A DNA stretch of 64,000 bases. Origin: Sambucus nigra (Eukaryota > Streptophyta > Magnoliopsida > Dipsacales > Adoxaceae). The notes below the pieces were generated by a model. The model had not been told where the DNA came from. It ran no database searches and saw nothing but the letters and a program-made list of their open reading frames with translations. The stretch is from assembly GCA_949130495.1 (NCBI GenBank), contig OX422211.1, forward strand, positions 536,531,372 through 536,595,371, read 5' to 3'. Within the stretch, counting starts at the first letter, position 1, and the number at the start of each line of letters is the position of its first letter. Both the position numbers and the translations under genes were made by a program. Shown piece after piece: positions 34,062 to 46,234 of this stretch.

Positions 34062-36921
34062 TGTGACACCCCGACTAATTAAATACCGGGTAGCTACTCC
34101 TTTATTAAATTAATACAAAATGCCAAGTTGGTTCAGTTCGTAGCATCACTGTCGAAAACGTTTTTAACAAATACTAGCCACCTAATATTTAAAAAGGGAG
34201 TGGTCAATTTTAATTAAATCCGATTCGCATACAACAAGTAAATTATGAAATGCTAACATAACCACCATAACATAGTCACAATAGGAAAACCATCAAATAA
34301 TGACTCTGGAGGAAATACTCCTCACAACAGTCCGAATACTGAAATAAATAAATACCAAGTCTGCATCACTAAATTAATTACATCCCAAAGTCTGAAATAA
34401 ATGATAAGTAAAATGTCTCTAAAAGAAATGGGGCGACATGCCCAACCAATGAGAAAATATGATAATGGAGTCAAGATCGAAAATGGAGGTATCTACTGTC
34501 AAGGTCCTGTAACTTCCACAGCAGCTACAGCACGTCACCTGAATAGAACTCCTATGCATGGTGTCCTTGAGGCTGGGCACCTAAAAGGTTTTTACAAAAA
34601 TAGATTTGAAAGCAAGCGGGTCAGAGCCCGATTGTGAAAATAATTTAAAATTTTGCAAGTGTTTAATATCATTAAACAGTGAATATAAAGTACATGATAG
34701 TGTGTGCACTCACATGAGTTCCTCACCTCTCAACTAATTGTGCACTCCTATCGTTCCCGTACCCATTCTAGTCATTACCATAACTAACTAGTCCGATACC
34801 AAAATCTACATTACTATACGATATCCAATTCAATTCCCAACAACTTTTGTTTAACAGAGTGTTATAACTCGTTACACAATTTCCCATGTTAGTACTACTA
34901 ATTACTAGAGATCTTCCATTTCACTTTACAAACTGTTGCTATTATTTATAGTCACATTTATGCATGACAATTCATTTCAATTAACCGTATATTATTCTCA
35001 TCATAAATATACAATACTAGCACCCCGAGGCTAAGCTGCGGTGCTCACATACTCTGCTATCAAATCCCGGTACATCACGTACATGAGGACCACGTATTTC
35101 GAATCTCTCAGGAAACGTTTCATTAACAACAATCACAAATAATGGAGGCGAACATAGTTCACATCACATGGGTCACGCACATACCTACGCTCCCATGATC
35201 AGCAGACTTATTTACTTCTCAATAAGCCCTTATCTGACCTATGTCCTCAAGGTACCAATCTAGATCCCCCCCGTAGGCACACAAAGATTAGATGGCCCTA
35301 AACGAACGCCAACCTCCCATGATAACAAGTACTGTAGGTATGTTATACACAGATAACTACATAAACTAAGCATTCACACATCTTAGATATTTCAATATTT
35401 TATTAGAGGTATACTTCTCGTTCTTACATCAAAATTTAGTGTTATACAAATCATAAGTCCCCGGTTTATATGTATTTATGTTATCAGCTCTTCTCATGTC
35501 GTAAATAGTTACTCGTTTCCCAATCCACAATTGTCACCCGGTTTACTACAAGATTCTAAGTTTTACTCTTCAATGTACCCCAATCTCCCAACTATACCCA
35601 CTAGTTAATAAGGGAAGGTTATCTCACCATTTAAACAAGTCTGCGGGATACTATAAATAAATTCAGGCCTAAAAAGCCATTCTGTCAACTCGTTAGAAAT
35701 CTCGTTCGAACGAGGTCGTTCGAACGAAATGCTTCGAACGAACTACCAACTCATTAGAAGTTATACTGTCATCTCGTTAGAAGTTCGTTCGAACGAGGTC
35801 TTTCGAACGACCTGGGAAGGTCTTCTAACGAGATGGCAGTTTCATCCCAGAAATTCCCAAGTCCGATTTTCTCAATTCCTTTCTTCTTTAAATCCACCCT
35901 AAGACCATCCAAGTCACGTTCTAACATTTTTAAACCATTTCTAATCATTATAGATCATCCTTTAACATATTTGGAGGTCAAATCTTACAAATCATCATGA
36001 AATTATTATAAATCTCCAAATATTTCCCCAAACCCTATGAACATGAACCCATAATTTTTTTATGCCCAATTACTCATCATAAATCCATTTTTAAATCATC
36101 ATAAATAACTCTACGAATATTAAATCAGTCCATCATCATTCTACATGCAAATCCTAACCCAAATTCAAAGTTTCTCCAACAATCTCATGGGTTTTCTTCA
36201 AAGATTTCAATATAAGATAATTCCTACACTAAACATGGAAGACATATTCAATGCACTAAAAATATCAAATCACTTGCCTTAGATTGCTCTTCAGGATTGA
36301 TGTTGGTGAATGAATGTTGATTCTCTCCTTTCTCTACGGATTTTCTCCCAAGGTTGAAGATGGTGGTTGGAGGTTTCTTTTTGGAACTCTTCAAACTCTC
36401 CTATAACTCCCGTAGCCCTCTAACTCATCTAATGCTGATAATGGGCTTAGTGGGTTCCTAAATAATATATAATTAACTCCTCAAATTCGTAGATTTTAAT
36501 TCCCATATTTTTAAAATTACCAAACTACCCTTATAGGTTGCCGGTATGGCCCAAAAATGCACTGGGACCCAAACTAAACCCCCGGCTAGTGTTTTCTGAC
36601 TATTTAGACCCTTCTGGATACGTTGGCGCACTCAAAATGATCATTCGGTTGATAAAAATAAAATTCACTTTTTAATTCAAATAATTTCATACCTGACGCA
36701 ACTGACACACGCGTCCCAACTAAATTTTCCAAATTATCGTATTTCAGTCTCGCGATAATTTTTAATATTTTCAATATTCATATATTGCCATATATACACA
36801 TCATAATCAAATACCAACTCACATCTCGTTAGTATTTATATCCGGATTAATTCTCAATTAATTCACATTTAATTTAATTAATTCCTTAAATAAATATCAA
36901 TAAAATTTACAGGGTAGTACA
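34062..36921 (-). repeat. Solo LTR (Ty3/gypsy-type), minus orientation, inserted in element C
   Basis: 2860 bp bounded by TGTGACACCCCGAC on the left and GGTAGTACA on the right, flanked by GGTTT (34057-34061) and GATTT (36922-36926), a 4/5 match to a 5-bp target duplication. It carries no coding region. On the minus strand it starts TGTACTACCC, and about 640 bp in it has an AAGGCAAGTGATTTG splice-donor-like phrase after an A/G-rich leader. This matches the layout of G at 62703. A block of TTCGAACGA motifs lies at 35690-35830. It could instead be a short nonautonomous element, but no internal LTR pair was seen. Confidence 0.65.
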
Positions 36922-37289
36922 GATTTTTGGAAGATTTTCTTGAAGTGCAATCTCATTTTCTCTTATAAACCTTGTTCTTACTTTTCTTTGATTGAGTTCA
37001 TGTACATTGGGTTAATACTCCTAACATGCAACATTCTTTGCAATCTATTTTTAAGAAAATGATCCATTTCTATGTAAATTGAACTCATTTTGTATTGGGG
37101 CTATATATATATGTCATTTTCCTTAAAAAATTGCCCCGATTAAATGACTTTTCATGAGTTGTCTTGACATTATTTTTTAACTTATATAATTTTTTTTAAA
37201 TTCATGAAATATCATTTAATTCCAATTTTTTTATTTTTGGGCTCATAATATAGTTATTGGTGTTATTCTAATGGAGCTTGGGTTTTGAT
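36922..37289 (+). other. Continuation of the element C 3' region
   Basis: AT-rich sequence that resumes after the solo LTR. No coding motif seen. Confidence 0.4.
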
Positions 37290-38400
37290 TTTTTGATGGA
37301 TTTGTTGTTTTTATGGATTGGTTGGTTATATTGGGTAGGGTATAGATTTTTTTTCATTCATTCCTGTGGCTCATGGTCGTCTACAATGACTTGTTGTTCA
37401 ATCCGACGAGGAACACTCCTCTGAAGATGAAGAACCCATTCCCAAGCTTAAACTAGGTTTGGTAATTCACCCCAACTACACCTTCAATCATACTCTAGGT
37501 TTCCTTACTCGGTCCGTATTTAGGGAGAACACCATAAACTTATCCTCTATGTTTGGTACCATTGTCTTTATTTGGCTTGTTATACGAAGATGGGACTCGA
37601 TTTTCAATCTTCATGACCCCATCTACACCAATCTCGTTTAAGATTTTTTCTTTTATATGATAGTTAGTGAGCATGATCTTGTGTGTACGGTATATGTTAG
37701 GGAAGTCATTATTATCATGGAATCCATAGCTAGGCTTGCCAATTTGCCCCGAGTTTCCAATCCCTCCTACCTTTGGCCTAATGCATGTAGACCCAATTTT
37801 AGCCATCTTCTTATTTGAGAATTATGAACTGTGATCCAATATTTTGTATCACAAGCACCTCAAAGCTGACTTTAGGATCCTTAATTGGATCGTTTGTGCG
37901 TGTCTTCTTCCCCGAGTAAACCATTCACAAATTCAGCATCAACACGTGAGCCTAATTTTCTATATTAGTGTTGGTGATACTATCAATCACCCATCGCATA
38001 TTTTTGGTTTCCTATGATCAATTAGGTATTTTACTATTTCACCAATTAGAAATGATTTACCATTTGTTATTTTAATCTATACGCAATGTCTTCAAGATAG
38101 TTGTCCTTTTCTGTATAGCAATATTCCTAACAGTCACTATTAAACTGTCGACACGTGTCAAGACAGAGAAATGATGAAGGAATTCTTCGCATCCATGTAA
38201 AGAGAGAGAGAGAGAGAGTGCTGAAGATCCGTAGGCACAAAGAGCAGAGGAATAGGCTCGTCGTGATTCTCAACTACTGTAATACTATGAGGACCTTAGA
38301 TGTGCTGAGATGCGACATGAAATTGGTCCTTCTAGTACTAGATCTTCATTCGATGATACTTTTGATGATGCAACTGATGATCCAACTGACTAACTAAATT
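37290..38400 (+). pseudogene. Accessory frame in the env position of element C (Transposase_32-like)
   Basis: In drifting frames the segment reads DEEHSSEDEEPIPKLKL and then a region at 37459-37800 with RSVFRENTINLSSMFG, WLVIRRWDSIFNLHDPIYTN, CTVYVREV and ARLANLPRVSNPSY. The order (a Trp-rich helix, PIYxxLV, YVRxV, then a short LxxLP) resembles the PF20167 putative plant transposon protein domain found in the 3' regions of plant retroelements. A later open part (38155-38397) is Arg-rich. Stops at 37639 and after show it is non-functional. Assignment is tentative; the alternative is an unrelated env-like frame. Confidence 0.4.
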
Positions 38401-39090
38401 TTATATATGTATCTATTTTTGTTTGTACTTGTGACAAATCAATTTATTGTTACATTCATTTACTCTCATCTGTATCGAATATTGGATATTTTTTTTCATT
38501 TTTCTCACTTAATTTTAGACTAATGATTGTGGCATAATTGGATATTTGGTTTTTTAATTTTATTCATCCGATGGTAATCTCTTTCACATTATATATGGTG
38601 GATGATATTCATTTTTTTTTGTGCTATAACTGTTTTTTTTGTTAATTCATGATAGTGCTTAAATTTATTTATCATTATGCTTAATGATTTATTCACTAAA
38701 TTTACAGGATTTGTTCTATCCCTTTGTCTTTTTCGGGCAAAAATGGGGAGAACATATTTAGGGGGAGTAATTCTTAATTGATATTACATTATCTTCGCCA
38801 CATGCATTTATGTGTTTATTGTTTCGTTTGTGTAGGAAATTTGAAATTTTCTACAGACTCAAGCCTATAAAGAGCCTCTTGCAGCTACGTTGTTAGAAAG
38901 TTGAGTTTGTCCATTTAAAGTTTTCTATGTACTCAATCCTATAAAAAGCTTCATACAGCTAGGTTGTTAGAAAGTCAAGGGTGTCCATTTTCTTTTGGGT
39001 TTTGGGTATGGGCTTTAGGATCAGCTTGACGGCCTGACTTAGAAAATTTCAAGTTTTTTTTTTTCTTTTTATGTTTTGTCTCGGAATAGA
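38401..39090 (+). other. End of the element C internal region
   Basis: AT-rich, no gene. Contains a direct repeat of about 70 bp: TACTCAA(T/G)CCTATAAA(G/A)AGC and AGCTACGTTGTTAGAAAGT at about 38860-38910, and again at 38930-38975. Confidence 0.5.
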
Positions 39091-39103
39091 CAAAGGGGAG
39101 ATT
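39091..39103 (+). promoter_or_regulatory. Polypurine tract of element C
   Basis: CAAAGGGGAGATT ends directly at the TGTGAGGG that opens the 3' LTR. It is the same type as the tracts of D and E (AAAGGGGGAGATT, ATAGGGGGAGATT on their minus strands). Confidence 0.8.
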
Positions 39104-40346
39104 TGTGAGGGCAAATTTCCACAACGAGTTAATTTTTAGTCTTGGATATTTCCGTTAGGAAAAAATATTTAGATTTTATAGGTGTCATATCATGTTCTAC
39201 AATTGAAGAATCGGAACATCCAAGATTTCAATGCATCAACGAAGTTCAGATTATCATTCTGAATGCTCATTACTACTAAAAGTATATGACCCTTTGTTTT
39301 AAAATCTATTGGAGAAATTTTTATGGGCTTTATTGATTTTCCAAAGTCAAATTTTCTAAACTTATCCATTTTTTTAATCAATTGAGATTTCATTTAAAAT
39401 CTCATTCTCACGAGATTCTACTTGCTCGAATGCGATGTCCAATGACATCCTTGAGTTCTTTATTGAAAAGTTGTTAGAAACCCCATTCTAACGAGCTTTT
39501 GATATGTCGTTCGAATGAAACTTTAGGTCCTTCGAATGAACGAAGCAGTTATTGAAAATGGCAATTATTTTCAGTGGTTTTTCCCTATGACCCGCACTTT
39601 CCCACTACTTACACTTATAAAACTAAAGATAATAGGGAATAAATTATAAGAGTCCACTCCAAACTTTTCCAAAAAGCCAAGTCTTTTTATCCAAACACTA
39701 TTCAAATTTTATATGATCACCTCAGATCATTTTTGAAGAAAACAAACCAAGAATTCCTACTTCCTTCATTCATCACCATTGTGTGCAGTGGACTTCTGCT
39801 CCGAATGGAGACAGTGTATTATCTATCGGTGGATATCGAGACACATGAGGTGTTGTGAAAACGTGTTTGAGCTACATGTGTAATGGATGGGGGCTATTTG
39901 AGACGACATCAGTGATACTTATAGTGTCAAGTCTATAAGTCTTTTGTGTCTTCATTTTAAAATCGTATTCGTAGTGAATTTTATCTAGGTTGGACTGTCC
40001 GGGGTTTTTCCCAGTTTAATTTTCCTTGTACATCGTGGCGATGTGGTTGTGTGCTTTATGATTTCTATTTTCACCTATATGCATGCTTAGGTTAAAAATA
40101 TTAAAATTGGCTTAACCACAACTTTTGGATAATTCGGTGCTAAAATTACACTAGTAACTTGATTATGGAAAAATTCTCAATGTCCACGTAGGATGATTTA
40201 GTCAAGACTGAAATTGGGAATGCATCAATTATATTAGCCTAGTCGTAATCTTACCTTTGTGTTGTGTTGTGTGTGTGTTTTTCGGAGTATGTTTCACGAA
40301 TTTGGATCTTTGCCATATAACCTGTCCTACTCCCCTCTCAAAAGCA
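39104..40346 (+). repeat. 3' LTR of element C
   Basis: About 1243 bp, homologous to 27581-28826 throughout. TATA box at 39616-39622, TTCGAATGA motif group at 39405-39545. The clear TGTGAGGG start next to the polypurine tract fixes the family border. Confidence 0.85.
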
Positions 40347-40379
40347 AGTGTGAAGGGTCGATTATTATCAGTAGTTTGT

Positions 40380-41463
40380 TATATATAAAAATAAAAAGAA
40401 GAGGTTGGGAGAGACCATTACGTGCTCATACTAAGGATTTTAATGTCTTATGTTAAACTAGATATTCAAAACATGGGTTCGAGGACTGGGTTACAAGTGG
40501 AGAAGGTATTAGGCACCCATTCGTTCTTTATTTACTTTTTATTTTTGTCTCTTTAATAATAATTAATAAATTCCTAAGTAGGATAGATATTTATTAAGAA
40601 ACCTTAGTGACTAGATGCCAAAAATGTGTACATGATTTATTTAGGGCGAAATAATGATATCCTTGAGAAGACAAGGTAGTGCCTATTGAGGAATGGACAT
40701 ATATGTACCACTTATGAGTGGACATCAGGGTGTTGCTTGTGTGTGTGGTCTGAAAGCATGAGTGTGTGTTTTCTCTGAAAGCGTAATTGTGTGCGCACGC
40801 TCAAAAAGTAAGGGTGTGTGTATGCTCTAAAAGTGTGAGTGTTTAGCATGTTTATTGGCTAAGGATTATGACAAAGAACTCGGTATTGCACCCACCCACT
40901 CGTCTGTCAATAAGATCAGAGCCTACGCAGTTTAAGATGTGCATATACTAACATTCTTGTGTTTGTTGTGTGTATGGTTTGAGACGTAGGCATCTTAAAA
41001 GGATGAAATGTCGTTGGCGACACACCAACAATAGTGATGATATGGTTTTTTCGCATAAGGGATAATATGTCATGGGGAGAATCTCAAGTCATGTTCTCAC
41101 GAGAGGGCCTCGATGTTTCACCTACATACCCATTTTTATGAGATCAAAACCTACATAGTTCAGCGAATAAAAGTTATTTGGAGGTTTCATGATACCTCAC
41201 GGGGTAGATGTAAGAAGCTGTAAGTTGAGATATTGTGTATCTCGTAATGGAAATAGGGTGGCGCAAAAAGATATATGGGATATCTTAGGATGCAATATGT
41301 TGGCAGTGCATATTACAAGGTGATATATTGGGGATATATCACTAGGGATTGTGCTCACAATAATGTCTTGGTATTGTGCCTAGATACCCGTCTATATACT
41401 AGATCAAAGCCTACGTAGTTCGGGGGTATGAACAGAAAGTTGCAACTTTCATCATGGAGATTA
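40380..41463 (-). repeat. LTR remnant related to element F, minus orientation, with a triplicated block
   Basis: The phrase GATCA(A/G)A(G/A)CCTACGTAGTT, preceded by a CACCCACTCGTCTGTCAATAA-like segment, occurs at about 40897-40930, 41124-41165 and 41378-41420 (spacing 230-250 bp). Its reverse complement matches the CTACGTGGACTTTGATGCC...GGCTACGTAGGTGTCTCGG phrase in the F LTR (46755-46800). The GGTATTAGGCACCCATTCG phrase near 40505 matches the complement of the ATGCAGGCCTAACTCCTTCC phrase of F (47127). This is therefore U5-side material of an F-like LTR on the minus strand, expanded by local duplication. Confidence 0.55.
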
Positions 41464-41580
41464 AAAAGGTCGTACCTAGTGCAAAAGGTTCCCACTTAAC
41501 TGCAGGGTCTGGGGGAGGTGGATGTCAGTTGGCCTTACCCCCATATATGGAAAGGCTGCTCACATATCTCGAAACGAGAT
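41464..41580 (-). mobile_element. SINE-like fragment
   Basis: The segment GGTCGTACCTAGTGCAAAAGG, then GCAGGGTCTGGGGGAGGTGGATG, then GGCCTTACCCCCATATATGG and GGCTGCTCACATATCTCGAAAC is a drifted copy of a very widespread plant tRNA-derived SINE sequence. That sequence normally reads GTACCCAGTGCA...GGGTCTGGG...GCCTTACCC...GGCTGTTTCC...CTCGAAC. The CTCGAAAC end would be the B box in reverse, so the element is on the minus strand and truncated. Confidence 0.55.
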
Positions 41581-42590
41581 AAATATGAATATTTTAATAT
41601 TACTCGAGACCTGTCCTTAACTCAATATTCTTTTTCCAAATGTGATATTATGTTCGTGATTTTATACAAGCGATCGATAATGTGTCGACGATATATTCAG
41701 TTAAACATACTTTAGGGATAGGATTTGACCTCCATTGGATAAAAAATCTTTTAGGCAGGAAAATGTTCTAAGATGGAATGGATTTTAAACTTTCAATGAA
41801 CTCAAAGGATTCTGAGTTATCTGAACCATACAATATATTTCTTAGATACTCTTTGTGTTTGATAAAAAGCGTCGAATTATGTGTATTCTAATATTTTTAT
41901 TTTCATGATGATGATTAATATATCTTTGAGAAAAGGCATAATGTCACAATTTAGATTTGGATTGCCGATGTGAGGGTTGTATCCAGAGGAACCTAGATTT
42001 TCATGTAATTTATATCCGATCTTTGGGATAATGTGGGGTATATAATTAAAATGGGCTAAGAATACATTTTAACTACACACTTCTATTTCAGTTTTTCCAC
42101 AAAAGTGGATTTTATTAATTGTGTAGAGGTGATGAGAAGAATAAAAATTTTGAAAAAAGAAAATTTGGGAAGAGTAACTATACAATATCGAGCCAAAAAA
42201 AAGGCTTGTTATAAAATATTTGTAAAAAGTGTATGAGAGGTTGTATCACTTGCAGATAAGGTTTCGGAAAATGGATCAACATTTTATTCCGATGTAGTGA
42301 GTTTGGTTTAATTTTTGTATAAACTATATATACAAAGGTATATCGTTGCACACTAGGTCTAGACACGGATCAATATATAAATTGCAATAGTGAGTTGGAT
42401 TTATGTTAGGTACAAAACAAGTATATATATATTGTGTATACAAAGTTGTTCCATTGCTTACAGGGTGCTGAAAATGCACAAGACATGATAATATATAAAA
42501 AGAGAGTAAATAAAGAATGTTATATAGAGTGCATGTGAAAATGTCAGTTACATGGATTCACAGTATTATAGGTCACACACACAAGATCAC
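41581..42590. other. AT-rich spacer, nothing recognised
   Basis: No coding motif, LTR end or RNA gene could be supported. A TATA/ATAT-rich stretch lies near 42420-42440. Confidence 0.4.
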
Positions 42591-43707
42591 CTTTTTAGCC
42601 ATATTTTATATCGATTAATTTTAGATGAACATGCAACATAATCTCAAAGCTAAAAATCACAACCAAGCATTTGAACCAAAGCAGGAAGAAGATTTGAGTA
42701 AAAATCTCTTTCGAGAAAAACCCATATTCAGCACTATTTAGACTTGGCAGACCAATAAAGACTTACAGACAACTTAGAATTCCATTAAGTTAATACAATG
42801 TTATCTTCACATATTCTACAGAAAATGGTACACACTAGCACCATGCACAGAAGCAGCTCGTGCCTTGGTATCCATCGATTAGGCTCAGGAATCGGAGTTC
42901 CTTTCTTCTTCAGCGGTAGAGATAAATATCCATAAATTCATCCGTAGAGTTACACTCTACAAGGGTTTGAATATGGACAGTATATCTAAGGTTTGAAGTA
43001 AACTCAATAAATCATTCAACGATATTGATTTGGAAAACAAAAGGTGATTTTCACAAACAAGGGTTGTGATACTTTTGGGACTAATATGTGGAATTAATTT
43101 TCACCAAAGTTATAAGAAAAATAGTCATGAACCCTATTTATAGAAAACATGAAATTTGAGGCGGTGGTGTTTGTTCGAACGAAAATAAGGGTTCGTTCGA
43201 ATGAAAACCCAATTTCATTCAAATGAACTCTAGTCTCATTTGAACGAACCAGAATTATCTTTCAAATGAGATTCAAACGAGCTTCTAATGGTTGGACCTC
43301 TTCCAAGCAAAGAAAGACCATTGGATGTTCATTCCAATCAACTCGCAAACTCATTCAAACGAAAAGCATCCCTCGTTCGAATGAAGCACAATTTTCATTT
43401 AAATGAAGATTAAATCTCATTCAAACGAACAAAAGAAAAAATATTTTTATGTTGAAAAATCGTGTTAAAAATTATCCTCGAATAAATTTTAAAATTAGCC
43501 CGAAATAAAATGTATAAATATAAATCAAAACCTTATACTGTATGCCTCCTCGAAAGTGTAGCGACGATTCCAACTCATGCGATTATTGGTTATTGCTCGA
43601 TCACTAACTTTTCTTCAAAGTTATTAGGAAGTACATGAGGATACGACTTGTAATGGAATACGCCAAAATAAATAAAACGTTGAGTAATCATAAAACTTGG
43701 TTTTAGA
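42590..43707 (-). repeat. LTR of copia fragment D, minus orientation
   Basis: The right end is fixed by the polypurine tract just beyond it. On the minus strand a TATA box (CTATAAATAGGG, 43143-43134) lies downstream of a cluster of TTCGAACGA/TTCAAACGA motifs (43165-43435). Length of about 1.1 kb is assumed from the related E LTR; the left border is approximate. It would be the 3' LTR of a minus-strand element. Confidence 0.6.
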
Positions 43708-43731
43708 AATCTCCCCCTTTGTCTATTCAGG
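43708..43731 (-). promoter_or_regulatory. Polypurine tract of copia fragment D
   Basis: On the minus strand GAATAGACAAAGGGGGAGATT abuts the LTR start. Element E has GAATAGACATAGGGGGAGATT at the same place, so D and E are related. Confidence 0.8.
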
Positions 43732-45190
43732 TACAAATCATAAATCGAAAATAAATCCTTAAGATAGGTTCTATTAATGCCCTCCCAAACCCGAAAAAGG
43801 AAAGACACTTTGGACTTTGTCTTCAACTGAAAGTTTTCATCTCGTGTAGTCTATGAAATCATCAAGGTGGAACGACCTGTACACATGAAGCAAAAGAAAT
43901 ACTGTGAAGCATACAAGAGTTTAAAGAAATAAACAAAACACCCTTTGATTTGTTCTCTCCCTTTTAGTCCGTAATAAACAAAGGGTTAAAAACTATTCCT
44001 GAGATATTAACATCACCTGAATCCAAAAGAAATATCATCACAAAAATAAACAAATAAGCACATGCAATGTAATTCCACAAAAACCAACCAACTATTTTTT
44101 AATTTTTAAAATTTTTTGAGTGTGTAAAACTATATGAGTAAAAAAATTACATATAGGTACAACTAAATACAAGCACACCATAGAATAGCACAGAAATATT
44201 CAAATCACGAATTCAGAATTAAATTATGTGAACTTAAACCATGGAAAAATTAACATAGGCATACAAAACAAATTTGCATGAAGTGAATGATATAATTCTA
44301 AAGAAAGAACTCAATTTCAACCTTAGTTGTAGGAGTTTTGAATAAAGTGAAATTGACTCGACTCATCCAAATTGCCACGAATTGGAATGCTTCTCAAATC
44401 AATAAGGCCAAAATATTTATTAATTTTTAAGAAAGTCCATTTTGCAAAAGCATTAATCTTCTACTTATAACTCCCTTAAAATCTCACATTTTTAAGTATA
44501 CACTCTCAAATATTTAAAGATATTATAATGCTCATGAAAGCGAAGCATCAATGTAATAAAAGATTGTCCTTGTCACTTCTATTTTTTAGTGCCAAAATAT
44601 GCTTTTAAGCTCTAACCAATGGTGGATTTTAATGCAAAGAGAATTTCCTCTTTTGTAGCCCCTTTCATTGCTTTAAATGAAATAAATTCTCCAAGGAAAA
44701 AAAATTTGGACAATGGTTCTGATAACCACATTTTTTTTCTAGAACATTTGGTTCGTTATTAAGCACTACTGAGATGAGAACACCGTATTCAACATATGAC
44801 AAGTAAGTACAATGTTTAAAAAGTTCGTGCATGTGTGCAGTAAAGGTGATAGAAACTTTAGCATGAAGAAGGTAATCATTAATGAACAACGAAATGCTAG
44901 CCACGCCTTATTAAGAACACTAAATAAATGAAGCCATGTATCAAAATACTATGAAAAGGCCACATGAATGGATATAATATAGTTTTGATTCGAACATATT
45001 AAATGCACATCCATATATGGTGAGAAACAAAATACAAAAATATTTTTAAAATTTCAAAATTTTTATCAAAAAATGAAATATTTTTGTAAATTTCAACCTT
45101 TTTCTAAAGAAAATAAAATCTTCATGGATTTTTCAGTGAATATAAACATAGAAATAAAATATATCAATAGGGATTGTATAAACCACATTC
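43732..45190 (-). mobile_element. 3' internal region of copia fragment D
   Basis: Non-coding. Matches the corresponding part of element E: compare GAGATGAGAACACCG...CGTGCATGTGTGCAGTAAAGG (44770-44850) with GAGATGAAAACACCC...CGTTCATGTGTGCAATAAAGG (58450-58525). A shared ACAAAATACAAAAATATTTTT tract is at 45030 and 58705. D stops at about 45190 without gag or a second LTR, so it is truncated where element F begins. Confidence 0.6.
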
Positions 45191-45249
45191 TAGGATTCCC
45201 TAAGTCTCTCCTTCAATCGCTAGCACTTCCTTATTTTCCATAAACCCTA

Positions 45250-46110
45250 GGTCATCCACTGAGTACCGATTTAAAGGCCATCGGGAACTCCCAGCCCCCG
45301 TTTGACCTGGTAAACTTCATCATCAGGGTGAAAGCTTAATGAAACTTTGAAGTTCTCTTAATGCCCTTTCCAATGGTTAGTCCCATGCATAAATCAGCAT
45401 AACAGTTTAGATAAACGAACCATTTTACTATCGAAAACCGATCTGGAACCATCAGGCACTCCCGGGCGCCGATTTGACCTCAATAAACTTCATCGTCAAA
45501 GAAAAATCTCAATGAATGTTTTAAGGGAATTGGGACCCCTTTCCAACGGTTCACCCCGTGCGTAAAATGGCATAACTATTCGAACGAACGATCCGTTTTC
45601 CTTTAAAAACTAATCTAGAGGCCACCGAACCCTCCCGGACTCCATTTGACTAAAGTCATCTCTTAATATTCAATGAGTCTGAATGAATATTCAAAGGTCA
45701 CTGAATACCCTTTCCAACGATCTGCCCCATGCGCGAATCAACATTACGGTACGAAGGAGCGACCTGTTTTACTCTAAAGGGCCACTAGGCACTTTCTGGC
45801 CCCATTTGACCAAAGTTAACTCTCATAATCGAGTGAACCTCTTTGGAACATAAAAGTTCCTCGCATAAACTTTCCAGTGGTCTAACCCATTCACGATTCG
45901 GACTTATGTTTTGGACGAAAAATGCATCATCGTCCGAAAGTCTCCTGTCCAAAGGAGTAGCATGCGCTTTCGAGCCTCGTTTGACCCAAAGTCAACTTTC
46001 AGACCCAGTAATGGCCTAAGAATTCTCAAAGGTTTCTGACTAACCTTCCCAACAGCATGCCCCATGCGCAATTTGGACTTACGTGTTGCATTTTACGACC
46101 ATTTTTGTTA
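45250..46110 (+). repeat. Degenerate ~172-bp tandem repeat in the U3 of F
   Basis: At least five units, marked by TTTGAC at 45301, 45473, 45645, 45805 and 45980. Each unit holds, in order, a GGCACTCCCGG-like phrase, CC(G/A)TTTGAC(C/T), an AAAGTCAACTCT-like phrase, CCTTTCCAACGGT(C/T), CCCCATGCGC and a GACC(T/C)GTTTT phrase. Units have diverged to roughly 70-80 percent identity by eye, so the array is old. Confidence 0.85.
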
Positions 46111-46227
46111 CAAATCTACACAAGACTGCCAATTGGCAGGTTCATTTCCTTGCCTAGCGATAATGTGTCTAGGGTTACCTAATGATAGGCAGGGCAAGGA
46201 CAATTTTGATCGGTCGTCCCTTGACCC

Positions 46228-46234
46228 TATATAA
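46228..46234 (+). promoter_or_regulatory. TATA box of the F LTR
   Basis: CCTTGACCCTATATAAGGAGACC, a consensus plant TATA box located about 120 bp after the tandem array. Confidence 0.75.

Larger units (their letters stand above)
27581..40346 (+). mobile_element. Ty1/copia SIRE-like retrotransposon C, interrupted by a solo LTR
   Basis: Paired LTRs of about 1.24 kb (27581-28826 and 39104-40346) enclose a degenerate tRNA-Met-type primer site. Gag with two zinc knuckles, a protease fragment joined directly to reverse transcriptase, copia RNase H, a long 3' region with an accessory frame, and a polypurine tract follow. The order gag-protease-RT with RNase H last, large gag and long 3' region fit the SIRE/Maximus lineage. 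LTRs have diverged substantially, so it is old. The element is about 12.8 kb, of which 2.86 kb is the inserted solo LTR. Confidence 0.85.

Noticed and set aside
34401..34637. 78-residue plus-strand frame in the solo LTR
   Set aside because: It lies inside the LTR, is not conserved with any known protein, and opposes the LTR's likely transcription direction.
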